From Callaeas wilsoni (Eukaryota; Chordata; Aves; Passeriformes; Callaeidae): a stretch of 64,000 nucleotides of DNA. Position 1 is the stretch's first letter; every line of letters begins with the position of its first letter. The notes below the pieces were generated by a model, which saw nothing but the letters and a program-made list of their open reading frames with translations, ran no database searches and was not told the origin of the DNA. Made by a program: the position numbers and the translations under genes. The DNA lies in assembly GCA_013398955.1 (NCBI GenBank), contig VWPU01005363.1, forward strand, positions 1 through 64,000. The letters are read 5' to 3'. Positions 46,490-60,540 of the stretch are shown here, piece after piece.

Positions 46490-49400
46490 AAGCTGATACA
46501 AAGAGTTTGTCTGTCCCACTAATTCAGTGCACAAAATTACTCATCTCTGGTCCAGTTCTAATTTACAAACAGCCTTTTCCTCCCAAGACAACTGCATCCA
46601 ACTGGGCTGTCCTAGACATGCATGCTTCTGTTGGGAGTTTTAATACATACACTGGTTAAATGAAACAGAATTAATATATTAACTATTTTCTATCAATTAG
46701 AAAAATAACCTTACTGTGTAATTACACCTCAACACCAAGAGCAGCTGGATAAGACTGGCCACAGGGGCACAGGGAGGAGTGGGAGCCCCAGCAGCACTCC
46801 ATGGAATAATACCTGGGAACCCCCAGGAGGGGACCTAGCACTGGAGAGGTCCCCCCCCAAAACATCGTGCCCTCTAGCAGGGAAAAGGGGAAAAGACCAC
46901 CCAGGCACCCCCATCAGCACAAACCTGAATGGCCAAGCTCCCTGCCCCTGCACCAGCTCTTGGACATTGCCACAATTAGATACACCCACAGACAGTCACT
47001 CAAAGAATCTTTATTGCTGCTCACATGAAGTGTATGTTAAAATTAGTAGCAGGCGGGGAAGGAAACACAAACCGAGGTATTTGACAGATAAACCTTTTTT
47101 CTACAGAAAAGGCCAAACTCTCTCTTAGTGGGCTAGGAGTCTTCTATACAAAACAAACAAACAAAAAAAATCTCAAAAAATGTCTAAAGCAGAACAAAAA
47201 AATTCCTTGATATCATGAAAGAGACGTTATCTAAAGCTACTTGTATAACTTCCTCTTTCATGTTTTCTTTGGGATTACACAAAAAAGATTGCCAATACTT
47301 CATTTAGATATTTGTTGATTACACAAATCCAGAAAAGCAGTTGGTGAACAGAATGGCAATAACAAACACTTTTTTCAGAACGTTCTATGTGTGGTGTGTT
47401 TCTTAAGATTTCCTCAGTGATCGCTCTGAGAAATACATATGAATTTGATTAACATTACCAATGCTGTAGGACAGAAAACCTTACACTTGCACCAGAGCAA
47501 CTCTGAATCAATACTCCTGGCCAAGCCACACACATTTCAGATTTGGCCTTGAGCAGCCAGTGTGCTGTACCTGCATTGCTGGCAAACAGTGGGCAGGAAA
47601 ACAAGTTCAGGGAGAGCAGCACCAGCACCCGTGCTGGGGCTGGGAGGATTTGCTACTTCCAGGGAGCAAACGGCTGCACAGGGAGTCAGCTCTCCAGCAT
47701 GGCACATCTCGTGTGAGGGCAGGCTTTCAATAGGTACCATATACATGACAGCACACTTTCTACTTTGTGTGGTGCAGGAAAACCAAATTGCTTCCTAGAA
47801 TTGAAGAAATTTAGCCAGCCACCGTAGAAGGGCTTTAAATGAAGGACAAACACAAATCAGTGCTGGCTCTCAAAACATGCATTGTAGCACATGCTATAGA
47901 CACTGGACATCTGAAGAAGTGCTGCTTTTTACAGGGATTGTCTTAGCAGTTTCATGGGAAAGAGCAAGCTAAATTAATACTGTGCTTTTTTCTAAACAGC
48001 TGATTTTACAGGAACATGAAACCTCATGGGAAGCAGTCACTGCATAAGTTACTGCTTCCCTGTTGAAACTTGCCAGCAACGGAATATATTGTGGCACCCT
48101 GTCTCAAGCAGAGGGATATCAAAACTGACATTAAATACAATGCAGGGTCTGATGAATACTAGGTGAAACCTGACACAAACATCAAACCATGAGATTTTTC
48201 AAAGTTGCACAGGAAAGACAAAATTTGCTAGGAATGTTGTGTCTTTAGCATGGATATCTGTGAGTGTGTTGCACTTGCACTGTAGGTAGGTCACTGCTAC
48301 CCTGATTTCCTGCTCATTTTCAGCATCACTAAATCCTAGAGATTAGGAGCTGCCTGGTAAAGCTATGCTCTACCTCTCAATTGGCTGCTGTGGAAACAGC
48401 AATTAGAAGTTAAATTTCATCGTGCTTAAAAATAATCCTCTTTTTCCCTCTGATCTAAGGTTACCTGGTCTTAAAAGAAGGCAGCAGACAATTAGAAATG
48501 AAGGAAAGCAAAGCTTCAGGCTGGGACTTACATACACACTCCACTCCACCTGCCCAGGCGTTGCTTCTTGGCTCCAATGACATCCATAGCAACTTTGCTG
48601 GTGGCAAGGGTGGATTCACAGCTGAACCTCAAAAGTTTTCCATAACTCCCATATGGATCTAGACCTCCTTAATGGCCAGAAACGCTCAACAATGCAGTGA
48701 ATTTCTGGAAAAAAAAATTAAGAAATGAACGTGTCCATTGTGCTCCTGCTACGGCAGCCAGAAGAGCAGAGCCACTTGAAGGAAGCACAGCTTGCCCAAG
48801 GGACCAAAGGGCTGAACTGCTCCAAACCAAAGCAGGCCTCAGTTCTGCATGTCACACAGGTAGGGTCTCTTGCATCATCTTTGGTTTTGGTTTTCAAATT
48901 AATCTAATTTAGAAAACCAAGCACTTCTCTCCCTCCTCCCAGTTACAGGCAGCAAAAGGGAAGGGCACAAAGGAGGTCACTGCTTTGGTCTCTGGTGCTG
49001 GCAGGCTGAGGAGGCTCAGTTATGGCTTGAGATCTTGCAATTCTCTTCTGCTCTTCCAGAGACTTTTCTTTCCTAAAACACCAAAAAACCAAACTTGTAA
49101 ATAGCTTCAAACCACCAAACTATTTTAAACTGTAATTTATACATGCATTTTGATAAGTGTATGTATTCCCATTCCTTTGTTAACAGTATTGTATCTTCTA
49201 TAATTTAAAATTTTTGAAAATGAAGTAGTAATTACTTTTTCTCAGAAATATTTCTGTACGGAGCAGTCTGATGAAATATAGGGCTTCAGGCAGATATTCT
49301 GCATTCATCACTGCAGGGGCAAATGAAGGAATTTGAAGACAGAGAGAATTTCATATATTTGGAATCAGACCATTGTTAGGAGCTTCTAGATGGAACTGCC

Positions 49401-50838
49401 TATTGCAGCTTTATGTTTTCTAAGTGTTTAAAAGAGCACTTTAGGAAAAAAATGTGCATTACAGTTATACCTTACTAATTTCTAAGGAACAGAACACAGG
49501 TGCTCTTTGGACTGGTCCCAGGAACAAAAAAATTTGAGAACAAAAACCCAAAAATCACTTCAGGAGAAAATAATTCCAACTCTTGAGAAGTATGAGTGAT
49601 GGTAAGATTGCCATCTCATATTTAAAATAACGAATTACAAATCCTGATCTTTAACACCCTGGCAGCTGAACTAAGAACTAATACCATCAGTGGGAATCCA
49701 AGCAGAAAGAATAAGTGCTTAGACCAAGGTAACAAAAGCAGAATGAGGAATGAAGCCTTGTGATTTTATGTTGTGTGTTAGACTGCAAGTCAGCTATTTG
49801 GAATGATATTTTCTTCTTCCCTCTCTGCTGAAAACTTCTGTGTACAATGTAGAGTCATGGCATTCCTAATGGCTGGACTACTTCTGGCTTTTACAGTATG
49901 AGAAGACTTTGCTGCCTTGTTCTTATTCCTAAGGCATGTTGAAATATTATGGACTCACAACTAAACTTCAAAATAAAAATATGAAGTTGTCTCAGTCCTT
50001 ACAGCTTTACTTCTTTATTAGATTGTTTCATTTGCAAATTTGCCTTGTAAAAAGACAAAATGGCATTAAAAATTATCACCAGTTGCACATGGTATAAACT
50101 ACTGAACAAAATCTCCCTGCTTTATCAATAACACGGACCAGTTTGAAGAACAGTACAGGAAGCGTGTAAAATTCTCTCTTTACAGTCTGTGTAGTACCAC
50201 AGCATCCTATTGCTTTTCAGAAGCTACCCACATAATTGAATCTCCACATCACTGAGAAAAAGACAAACTGATGTTTGCTTACTTGTGCATCCTGGTTTGT
50301 TGACTCTTCTCCAGCTAGACAAAACCAAGGATGAGCACATTTCACATGTGAGTTTCATGCTCTGCAAGGAATGAAAGGTCAAAGGGTAGCAGGCAAAAGC
50401 TATTTGCCATTCAGTTCTAATTTCCCTCATAAATTATTAAACAATCCCTTATGCATTTCCATCTTTGATAGTCTTGTGGTATAAAGTGTAAGTCAATGGA
50501 TAAGCTAATTGCAATAAGCAGAAGTGGTATTTAATGCACTGGACACTTTCAACAGCAAAGTAGTTCTAATTAATGTTTCTAACTGATGTGACAGCAGTTT
50601 ACAGAGCACCAAAATAGTTCCTCATTTGTCAAGTGGGTCCGAAGCTTATGGCAGCTTTCTGATCATCTCCCTTGCCGCAGGACCTGAAAGCACCTTCAAA
50701 AAGCTTTCTCTCATTGATCTTTAGTCAGATGCTGACTGAAAGGCACACAGCTTTGCCAGAAAGAAGATAGATAGATGCTGTACCAGCATGAAAATGTCAC
50801 TTACTTAATGAAAAAGGGTAGCTGTTCCTAGCCCCTCT
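46490..50838. other. non-coding stretch, no accepted gene
   Basis: GC-rich patches lie near 46730-46960 (with a run of eight C at 46851-46858) and 47570-47710. A protein-like minus-strand frame at 48532-48668 ends in a GTAAGT donor but fails at its 5' side. A strong minus-strand acceptor near 50258 gives only a 24-base exon. No repeats are recognised. Confidence 0.4.
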
Positions 50839-50875
50839 GTATACATGTATACGCACACACATGAACACACACAAG
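50839..50875. repeat. impure CA/TA simple repeat
   Basis: TATACATGTATACGCACACACATGAACACACACA is an interrupted alternating purine-pyrimidine run. Confidence 0.8.
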
Positions 50876-52505
50876 CCCAAACCCAGAGAGGCAGTGGAAA
50901 GGGGCATTTCTATCAAGTTAAGCACTTGATGTGTGTGTAAAGTACTGTCTGCATAAACTTACATCAGATCATATAAGGCATATTCTTATATACACACAAA
51001 TGACATCACAGAGTCTATGACAGAAATGGAGAGATGTTCAAAACTTCATTAACCAAGCTCTTCCCTCTAGATTTTTCATTATTAGCCATGCAGTGCATCA
51101 AATTAACTACATCATTAATTTCAAAATATCACCGTTTACTTTCCTTGTCTATGATTTCTTCTACTGTATCAATAGTTCAGCTATCATGCTGTTCTCTGAG
51201 GGCTGAGGGAGTAAATGATGGCATGTCAGGTAAAGAGCAAGGATTTGCTGAATACAGTGTCAAGAAAGTTCGGAACAGTTTTCTCTTTGTTGTACTTGCT
51301 TTATAGCCATCATTAAATTAAATATTGTGGTTAGTTATGGGATAAACTATGACATTTTCCTACATAGCTCAGACAACATTTAAAAGGGCCCATAAAAGCA
51401 TTTATGAGACTTTAAAAATAGTTTTTAAATTCACTGCCAAGCAGGTCTGTCAAAAGCCACTCTTTACTGAAACACATGCACTGTGTAGCAGGAGCTGCGC
51501 TGATGTGTTACAAGCAGCATTATTTGATGGGACCATGTGTGCACCACAGCCTTACTTGGATGCTGGAGATGCAGCACTCCCTGTCATGTGTATTCCAAAC
51601 GTCTCCCAGTCTCTCAAAATGAGAAGAAGACGCACATAGAAATGTAACAAACAGCTGAGTGGTATCTGCACACCCAGGCTGCCCATCTCTGCAGTGCCTG
51701 CACCACTGGCTTCTGACCAGGTACCTTGGGTTCTGGGCTTGTTCTGGCCATCAAACCTCTGCTGCATCCTTGCCCTGCTGTGTTCCACCGGAAGCCCTTC
51801 TTTGCTAGGTCTCTTGGGAACAGTGCTGAAAAGCCAGCAGATATTTCGGGAGTGCTAAGCAGAACCTCCACCAGTCCATTAAGAGAGGTTTAGAACTACT
51901 TTTGGCTCCATGCCATATTGAGGGATAGCCTGTTCCTCTGTTCAGCCTATGTGCTTCCTTAAAAGCTGAATTGAAAACGTGTTATTTGCACCATATAGGG
52001 GTTAAACCAGTAAGAAAGGAATACTAATGGAGAAAGATTTTGTGGTTATTCTTTTCCTTGAGAAAGAAAAAAGATCTTCAATACACATTTCATATCCAGA
52101 TTGAATCCTGAAAGGGCAACTACTCTTTCCAGAGACAGAAGATTCGGTATCTAGAAATGGAGAATTAAAGAAACAAAAAAACTCTGCATTTTGTTTCAGC
52201 ACAACCAGTAGTTTTACTTCAGCAGTTTTTCAGTCCCAAAGGCATGGTGGAATAAGGAGCTATTTGGCTGATGTCAACACTCCTTTCTCTCCCAAGGCTT
52301 ATACCCAGCCTGAAAAAAAAAAAACCAAAACAAAAAACCTGAACAAAATCCATTGCTTCTATGAAGGGCTTTGAAGCAAGCATGATAGACACACAAGGAT
52401 GACCAGCTGAGAATTAGGCCCACTGTCCCAAGAGCTGATCACTCCCTCCCTCTAAAGTCTATCTCTGTAGATATTCTATAGTATTTAAATATTTAGTTTG
52501 ACCAG
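50876..52505. other. non-coding stretch, no gene seen
   Basis: AT-rich unique sequence. Plus-strand frames at 51034-51306 and 51349-51639 lack splice support. An A-rich run lies at 52310-52340. Confidence 0.4.
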
Positions 52506-52597
52506 CTGGAGTGTCATTTCAAGTCAATCATGGAGGCTGCTGCTCACAAATCTGGAGTGTCATTTCAAGTCAATCATGGAGGCTGCTGCTCACAAAT
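52506..52597. repeat. 46-bp perfect tandem duplication
   Basis: CTGGAGTGTCATTTCAAGTC and the following 26 bases at 52506-52551 are repeated exactly at 52552-52597. With no difference between the copies, the duplication is recent or could be an assembly artefact. Confidence 0.96.
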
Positions 52598-55500
52598 CTC
52601 TCCTCTTGCAGGAGACCACGGCTCATAAGTGTGTGGAAGGCGATATCACTTAGTGCAGCACAGGCAATTAGGAATATGGAAGGGACTGGGTCAGAACACC
52701 AGTCAAATAATAGAGAGCATGCACTAATTGGAGAAGCTTTTTATTTTATTAGTGCTTCCATGTCGAATTAGTCAAATGTCTTAAGCACTTACTGAGTGGG
52801 TGAGCTGTAAATGCTGTGTGCCCGCCCAGCACAAAGCCACGTGCAGCTTCCCATCTCACTACCTGCGTTTTCTTTTCTCTGCATTCTGGCCTCAGGATTC
52901 TGCCTCTCGTGCAGTGCCTGTCTGCATCAGCCTGGTCACCTTTCAAAGCAGATCATCTGGTTCACAAATGCAAAACTGTATTTGACTAAGGCACTCATGG
53001 AGCCAAATCTTAGTTACCGAACCCCACTGGCTTTACAGTCTGGCTTCACTGCAAGGGAGGCAGTGCATCCTTAAATCCATGGTGCTGCAAAATCTGCCCA
53101 TGCTCTGAACGTTCTGTGATAAGGGACAAAATCAGAGATACACTTCAATGAATGACAGCCCAATAGCCAAATTACAAGGCAAAAACCTGGTCTGAGCCGA
53201 GTGAGCACGGAAACACCTAAACCACGGCACAGGTTCCTGAGAGAGGCAGAAGAGCTAGAGAGGCAGTCTGTGGTTTACCAATACAGAATTTGCATTTGCA
53301 CTGATTTGCTCTAATTTAAGGCATTTTCATGCTGGCTTTCAGGCTAGGCAGAGGATTATCGGTGCCCCTTCTTCCCTTTGAAATTCTCATACCAATTTTC
53401 TAAAAATGATCCAGAATACTATGCAGCTTTGTTTAGATTAAAAAACATTGCTGGAAAACTTGCTTTTGCATGGAAGTGCACTCTCTGCTGCTTCTGCTTT
53501 GAAAAGCAGATAGATTATGAGTGATGGAACAGGAGCCCCTGCTTCAGTTTCCCCTGCTCTTGCTTATTATTTCCCAAAAGATTTTGCATCACACAGGACA
53601 GAAGCAGCCAAAGCACCACCGTTTTACCGTAGTTTACAACACTGTCTTGGAGAGACCCATATGTCATGGGGTCACTCATAGAGGCACTGCTACATAACTT
53701 TTGTCTTGCATGCTTTGAAAACTGTTCCTCTGTTTAGGTCTCTGACCTCTCTTCCAAGTCCCTGTCTTAATTATTGTTCTTGTATTTTCATTTCTGTCAT
53801 TTGATCCGCTTATTGACTTTCTTCTCTGATGCCATTTTGTGTTGCCCTAGCAAGCTTTCCTATCCTTTTATCAACTAATGTCCTATACTTTCACACTAAT
53901 TTTTTACTAAACAATAGCTCTCCAGTTTCTTTTGTAGGTCTAGATCTGTTATGAATATTAATAGCTTCTTGCAAGCTCTATTTGTGGGAGAGTGCTGGTC
54001 TTTGATCTGTGGCTTTTTCTTGAACACACTAGCATCTCTGCAATTGGGTTTTGGGTCCCTTTAATGTTTTCCTACCAGATTCCTTTCTTCGTTTCCATCT
54101 TTTGCTTTTATTGCAGAGTTGGAAGCTGTGGAGGACCTTTAAGCATTTTTCTTTATTAAGTAACCCTCTCATACTGGCACAGTCTATGGCGATTTCAGCC
54201 CTCATTGTGGACTATTTCTGTACATTCCCTAAAGGCATCAAGCCATTCAGGTGGGAGCATGTAATTTGTTTTGTACTGTAGAATTCCTGCCATGCCTATA
54301 TGTATTTAGACCACAGGCAAACCAATAAAGTTGTCATAGAAACAAAGCATTTCATGAATAAATCAATTCATAACAAACTTGTAAACTTCGAAGAATCCAC
54401 TGTGCTTTAACAACACATCTATTATATAGAAACACTAATCATGTTTGTAATGAAAAACGTACATATTCTACACATGTCCATTTGTTTAGTCCTGTTGGGC
54501 ATCTTATAAATATTAAGTCTTTCCTGTATGTTGTGCATGTCTCCACAGCAAGAAAAGACAGAATTGGATGCTTACATGATAATGTACCAGCAGGAATTTT
54601 TCTATTTCTTTTTTGATGTGTGAGGTGGAGGTTCAGTAAACTCTGAATGCCTTTTTTACATGCCAGTGAGGATTGAAAGTATCAGTGCAGTAATTCTTTT
54701 TCTAGTCACAGACAACTTAATAGGACTTCATCCACTCTTCATATAATTATAAAAAAAGCCCAGACAATGAGAGCCTGATAAAAGAAGCAGATAATATTGC
54801 TGAGAGCTGATAATACAAGCGCAAGTTCACAGGCTGAGAAGATCCTACCTTCCTTTACTCCAGTTTAGTCTCACTAAAATACATGCATCTGTGGTAGAAA
54901 TGCTGCTAGAATTGATCATGATACAGTATTGATACTTCACTTTGCACGTCATGCTTTCACTAGCACCTAGGTGAATTGGGTGCAAAATACCACCTGACTG
55001 GCAGCACTCTGTTTGCCTGGGTGGGAATGGCCAGGCCAAACAGGCTGGAGATTTCTTGGAGTCTCAGTGGGACAGTCCCCTGATTTCAAATGGATTGCCA
55101 TGCAGCGAGGTAGTACTTGCTGTGAGTTGCACAGTGTGTTTGAACTCTCAGCTATCAATGCAAAGCCAATGGAGAGATTTTCAAGTACGCCTATGAGAAA
55201 CATGTCTACAAGCAAGGTGAAGGAAAAGGAGCACTTGATGCAGGGGAATAAATAAATAACACATTATTAAAGAAAAATGGTTAGCATTCAAATTCAGAGG
55301 CTGGGTGTCTTCCCACTGATAGATACACACGATTAAAACATGCTCCATACAAGGACAGCCTTATAGGGCCCATCCATATGGGCTCCCAAAGGCCAGAGCA
55401 GGTCCTCCCCAGCACCACACGTTCTTTTCAGGCTCTGCAAAGGAAGGGCAAGCTGAGGTTTGTTACAGTGAAACACCTTTCTGCCTTCTCCATGCAGTAG

Positions 55501-58500
55501 CACTTGTGGGAAAGGGTATGGATAATAGTCTTAAGGATCTATCCCAGGAAACATGTGCCTGAATTACAAATTGCTAACATAAATTGGTAGCAAGATATGT
55601 TATATATGGCACATGAATCTGCCAGACGCAAGGCAGATCTCATTCTACTGATCCCAGTAATTAAGCACAAGTTTATTAGTTTAATATTGTTCTATAACTC
55701 ATTAATATTATGTAAACTTGATCACAAATACTAGTAACTATTTAGATATATCTCACTTCAAGGAATTATTCTGAAACAGCAAGGGAAACAAACAAATCGG
55801 AGCAATATATTTTATAACTACAAGTTCAAAAATGTCTCCTTTCTTTGGAAGCCATTTAAGTGTCTTTTGTAGGTCTCTAGGATATTCATTATTTGCCTTG
55901 CAGTTAAGAAAATTCCAAGTATTTATTTTATTATATCTTGGATATTTACAGGAGACAAAGAAGCATTTTGAAAAGAAAACTCCATAACACATTTAGGCGG
56001 CCTGTTTCTCTGCAGAATTTTCCCCTATTCATAATTGGAAGTCTGCAAATAAAGAACTTGGCTCACAGATATATGCTGCAGGATGGGCAGTTTTAGTGTT
56101 GCCTATGCACAAGACCAAAGCTCTCACTGAGTTAGTGCTGTCCAGGAATATGCTATAGGCATCACAGCTCGAAAGCAAAAATCATCTGCTTTCAGATTCA
56201 CTGAGCTTTCTTTTAACTACATATTTTATAGATATGTTATTTCCATAGAACAATACATTACCCAGTAATTAGGTTCATTTATGGAATCAAATCAAGGCTG
56301 TCTACATTTCTGCTGGGTAATGTTCTTCACAAACAATCCTCTCTCCTGGCTCCTCTGATTATTTTATGATTCCTCTTGCTTCTTGTCAGTTCAGATTAAA
56401 GGTAACACATACAGCTGGGAACAAACATAATTTTCCAGCAATAGCATTTTGTTTTCCTTAATAATTAACAAGTGCTGCTGACTAACCTTCCAGTATAAAA
56501 TGTGCACCTTATCGAAAGGGAGCGGACACAGGTTAGAACAGCTCACTTGGGATATCAAAATAAGAAGTGTGATTAAAGCATTAAAGATTTAGAGGTTGAC
56601 ATTAAGGGATGAAAGGTGGAATTACTGTAAATATAAAACTGTTCAGCATTAAATGGAATGTGTTACACTTGAAACAGTCTTTCAAAGTGCTAACATTTCG
56701 GCATTAATTATTAATAGAAACTGACAGCTCATTTTTAATTTGAGCCTAATGACAAGGTTCCTTAAGAGATAAATACAACACACTGGCTCAGAGGGTTTGT
56801 GGATCTTTTGAAAGGCTCTCTCAGTTGTCTAGACCTTAATCTGAAAATTCCTCATAAAATAACAGTCTGTCCACAGAGGTAAAAGGAAAAAAATCCAACA
56901 AATCAGTGAGTACCAGCCTGCCAGCTCTTTGGGGACACCTGCCCCACGTCAGCAGAGTGCCACTGGCAGCACTCCCTCCCTCTGCTACACATCCAGATGG
57001 ATATGGAGAAAGTCCCAAGGGTGCTCCACCAACCTTCCACCGCCCCCTTCCCCACCAGACAAGAGCTTTGGAAAATGTGTGTTTAGTCTTCTGAGTGCTT
57101 TTCTTATCAGACCACAAACATCATGTTCACCCATCACTAATCACTTAATGTCTTTAGAGCAACTACCCATCTCCTTTTCCTATTTGTCATAATTTTGAGT
57201 TATGTCATCAAAACAATGAGTTTTAGGACTCAGTTCTGATCCCAGCTCAGTCTCCATCACTCAGGAGTAAGGTCACTGCCATCAGGGATACAAGGAGGAC
57301 AGACATACACCAAAAAGAAAGGACAGGATCCCAGGTCAGGCCAGGCAGAAAGACTTCTGCTAAAAACTGCTGTTGCTGCATCACCTCCATTAGTTTGAAT
57401 AAATTTTTGAAGTGCCAGCTATCAATAAAAATAGCATTACTTTATTTTTTCTATTGAAACTTGAATTATGATATTCAATAAAAATGCATTTTAGATCTGA
57501 AAAAGGATCTATTCAATAATATCTATATTACATAAAGCATATGAAATCTTTTGTTAATAGAAACATTTGTAGTAGCACTCAGCTGCTCCTTTGGGACACT
57601 ACAACTCTCCTAGGAGTGTGAAGTTCTAAATAATCCGTCAGAATGAGGGTCAAACTTAGCTCATTAGATTTGGCAGGTGTAAAGGCTCATGAGTGACAGT
57701 GCACTTTCCTTCCAGCCATGCAAAAAAATTGCAGCAAGGAGACTAAGTGAAGATATATTGCCATTGCATTCCTACAGGGGAGGTGGGAAGAAAGTGGATG
57801 GGGCAAGCAGTGGGCAAAATAAAAAGAAAACAAACACTCCATGTTTTAGGAGACAGCTGAGAAAAATTTTCAGAAGAAAGCAGAAGGAACATGCTGATAG
57901 TTTTATCTGCTCTTACTGACACATTCAGAATTCCTCAGGGGCTGGAAAGAAACGAGGCAGTTTGCAAGCTGGGCTTTCACTGTGCACAAGCCTGTCTCAC
58001 AATATGATAGGAATTAACTTGGGTTTACAAAAAGGCAATATTTGGCAAAGAAGGGCACTGAGGCCATGAAGCTGTCAAATTAGAGGACATTCAGAGAAGA
58101 AAAGCACTTGTATACTGGTTTAATTCAAGCATCAGGGTAAAGGAAGGGTAAATAAGGGTAATAAGGAGGAAGTAAAAGAAATCATTGCTTGAGAGCACAC
58201 TGATTTCACTGCAAAGCCTGCTGATGTGAATCTTTTTGGGCTTGGCTTTTCTGTTTACTCTGTGCTTTTGTTTTACTTCAAGGGAGTTGTGCTAGAAGCA
58301 GTATGTTAGGTGGATCAAAGTTACAAGATGACTTTTAGGAAAAACATTTATCTAAACAACTCGGAACTTGACTTCTGGCGATATCTTGGAGTTAGTGTTC
58401 ATTCAGTTGCTTTTTGGCACACACATTTTCTACAGCTTACAGGAAATCTGATGAAATCAGATGTGTTCCCCATTAGTGTCAAAGAATCTAACCCTACCTG

Positions 58501-60540
58501 CTCATGGTAATGTCCAAGTAGTGTATCTGGAGTAATTAAAAATAATATTTGGAAAGCAAGTATTTTTGGTTTTGTTAAACTGTCTTACAGAGATTTTGCA
58601 TGATCTCTGTCAATAACTAAACACCTGTATTCTGGAAAGTGAAAAAGCTGAGCTAAGAACAGCTTTTCAGTTTATGTACAAAATTAAATTGCTAAATTCA
58701 CCTAAATGAACCATTTAAAGCAAATTGCTTTCCCAGTACTACTCAGGACTATTTGCCATTTAGGAGTTGTTAGAGAAGTATGAAATATACCTAATGAAAT
58801 ACACAGCCATACAAAAGTCAAGGTTTTTTTTATAAGTCATTCTTTAATGAAAGATGAGGCATTTTCTGGTAAAAGTGTTGCCAGTGTATGCATTTCTAAA
58901 GCATATTAAGAAATGTACAATCAGAAGCAGCATGCTGTTCTACCTTCTGCTCATTTCCTTGAAAAAGTTCCTGTCACAAATAGAAATGGTATCTGAAAAG
59001 ACCCAGCAAGTGCATCTTTTCTAGGAAAAAGAAAAGATTTCCTCTTCATTTGAAGATTTGATTCCAGGGATGACAAGGCAGTTTGCAGTTTCAGCATGTC
59101 TCCTGATTTTTATAAGAGAGGAACAACAGCTTCAAAGGCTCAGCTCCCAAGTATGAAACCCTTTTGTAAATTTATCTCTCGACTCCTAAATATCTGCTTT
59201 AATAAGCTGGTGTCAACACATACATTCCACTTGTACATATGAGGGTCCCATAGAGTTTTGACTGTTGTCCTGACAGCCTCATCCCATTCCAGCTTTCCCA
59301 GAGCCTCCTGGGTTCCCCCATCCTGTTTTACAAACACACACCCCCCAAGCACAAACCTAAACTGCAGGCTTCCTGCATCCCAGCACAAGGCAGCTCCCAC
59401 ACAAACGGAGAACACCCATGTTCTGTGCCATGTTTGGAGGCTGCTCATACAACAGCATGTGTCAGTATTTTCACTAGCTACAAGACAGGATTTAATCTGT
59501 AGTTTGGCCACAACAGATGCACACCACACAGAAAAAGCTGTAATATACTACCTACACATACTTCTTTGAGGCTACACAGCTTTCTTCTGCACAAAGTGTA
59601 CACATCCCATTTTAAGACATTTCAAATAAGGGCAGCAAGTGTTGATATTGCACATATCTTACTACATCAGAGCCCTGTGACATCCTCTCGAGGGCTTTTA
59701 AACTAGCAATGTATGCTGTACGTGATCTGCCTCGCATGCAGACTAGAAAGTGTTCCGTATTTCTCACCTCTCCTTCCCTCTTGCTAACCTCACAACCACC
59801 TCAAGTGAACGTCTATAGACAACAATAATGCGTCTTCAAACACACAAAAGAAATCACGAACTTTACTCTCAGTGATTGCAACAAACCTTGGCTGGCAGAC
59901 TTGAGCTCCTTCCTGACTTCACCACCACACAGGACAGATTACCACAAGCAATTCTCGTGTGCATGTACAGGGTAATGCCTCATGGCAGGATTTCAGAAGA
60001 CAGCAGCAGCCCTAAGCTCACGAACCAGAATGTTTTATTTTTCTAACAATATATTCATCAATAAAAAAATGTGAAGTGTCATTCTAAAACCACAAAGCAT
60101 TGTGTCCAGATTTCTTATTATATTTCAGTGAGATCTTCTCCTGGTTTGTTTTATTTTTTTTTTCCTGTGTCTGCAGTGGGTTTCTAAAAGAGGTAAAAAG
60201 GCTCCAGTAACAATCTCCTGGCTTGCACTCCACAGTCCCCACTCAAGGCCAGCCCTTCAGCCAGCACAAACCTGAGCTTCAGCCCCTGCTGTCACTGGAG
60301 CTTTTCTGCTGTGCTGCAGATGGGGATTTGGCTCCTGCAGCTCTAGTGTACGTGAGAGCCCTTTTCAGTACACGATGATTTAGGGAGGCAGCATTAATAC
60401 AAACGCAGCTCCTCACTCTTTGAAAGGCAGACATCTCCTACAATCTGACACCAACAATTTACACACCTGAAGGAACCATGCTGAAATGGCACCAGGAAAT
60501 TTGTTTATTATTGTTTCGTCTTGTCAAGATTGGAAGATTA
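52598..60540. other. long non-coding stretch, possible conserved blocks
   Basis: Mostly AT-rich unique sequence. Bases 53690-54130 are pyrimidine-rich on the plus strand. Conserved-looking AT-rich blocks lie at 54300-54560 and 56200-56760. A good plus-strand acceptor (TTTCCTTCCAG) ends at 57716, but only weak donors follow. A 129-codon minus-strand frame at 59140-59529 has no matching donor. No repeat family is recognised. Confidence 0.4.

Noticed and set aside
48532..48704. Protein-like minus-strand frame (includes GLDPYGSYGKLLRFSC) ending in a GTAAGT donor behind a T-rich acceptor
   Set aside because: From the strong acceptor at 48704 every frame has a stop before the donor. Only a weak acceptor (CCATTAAG) would give an open exon, so I could not support it, though it deserves a homology search.
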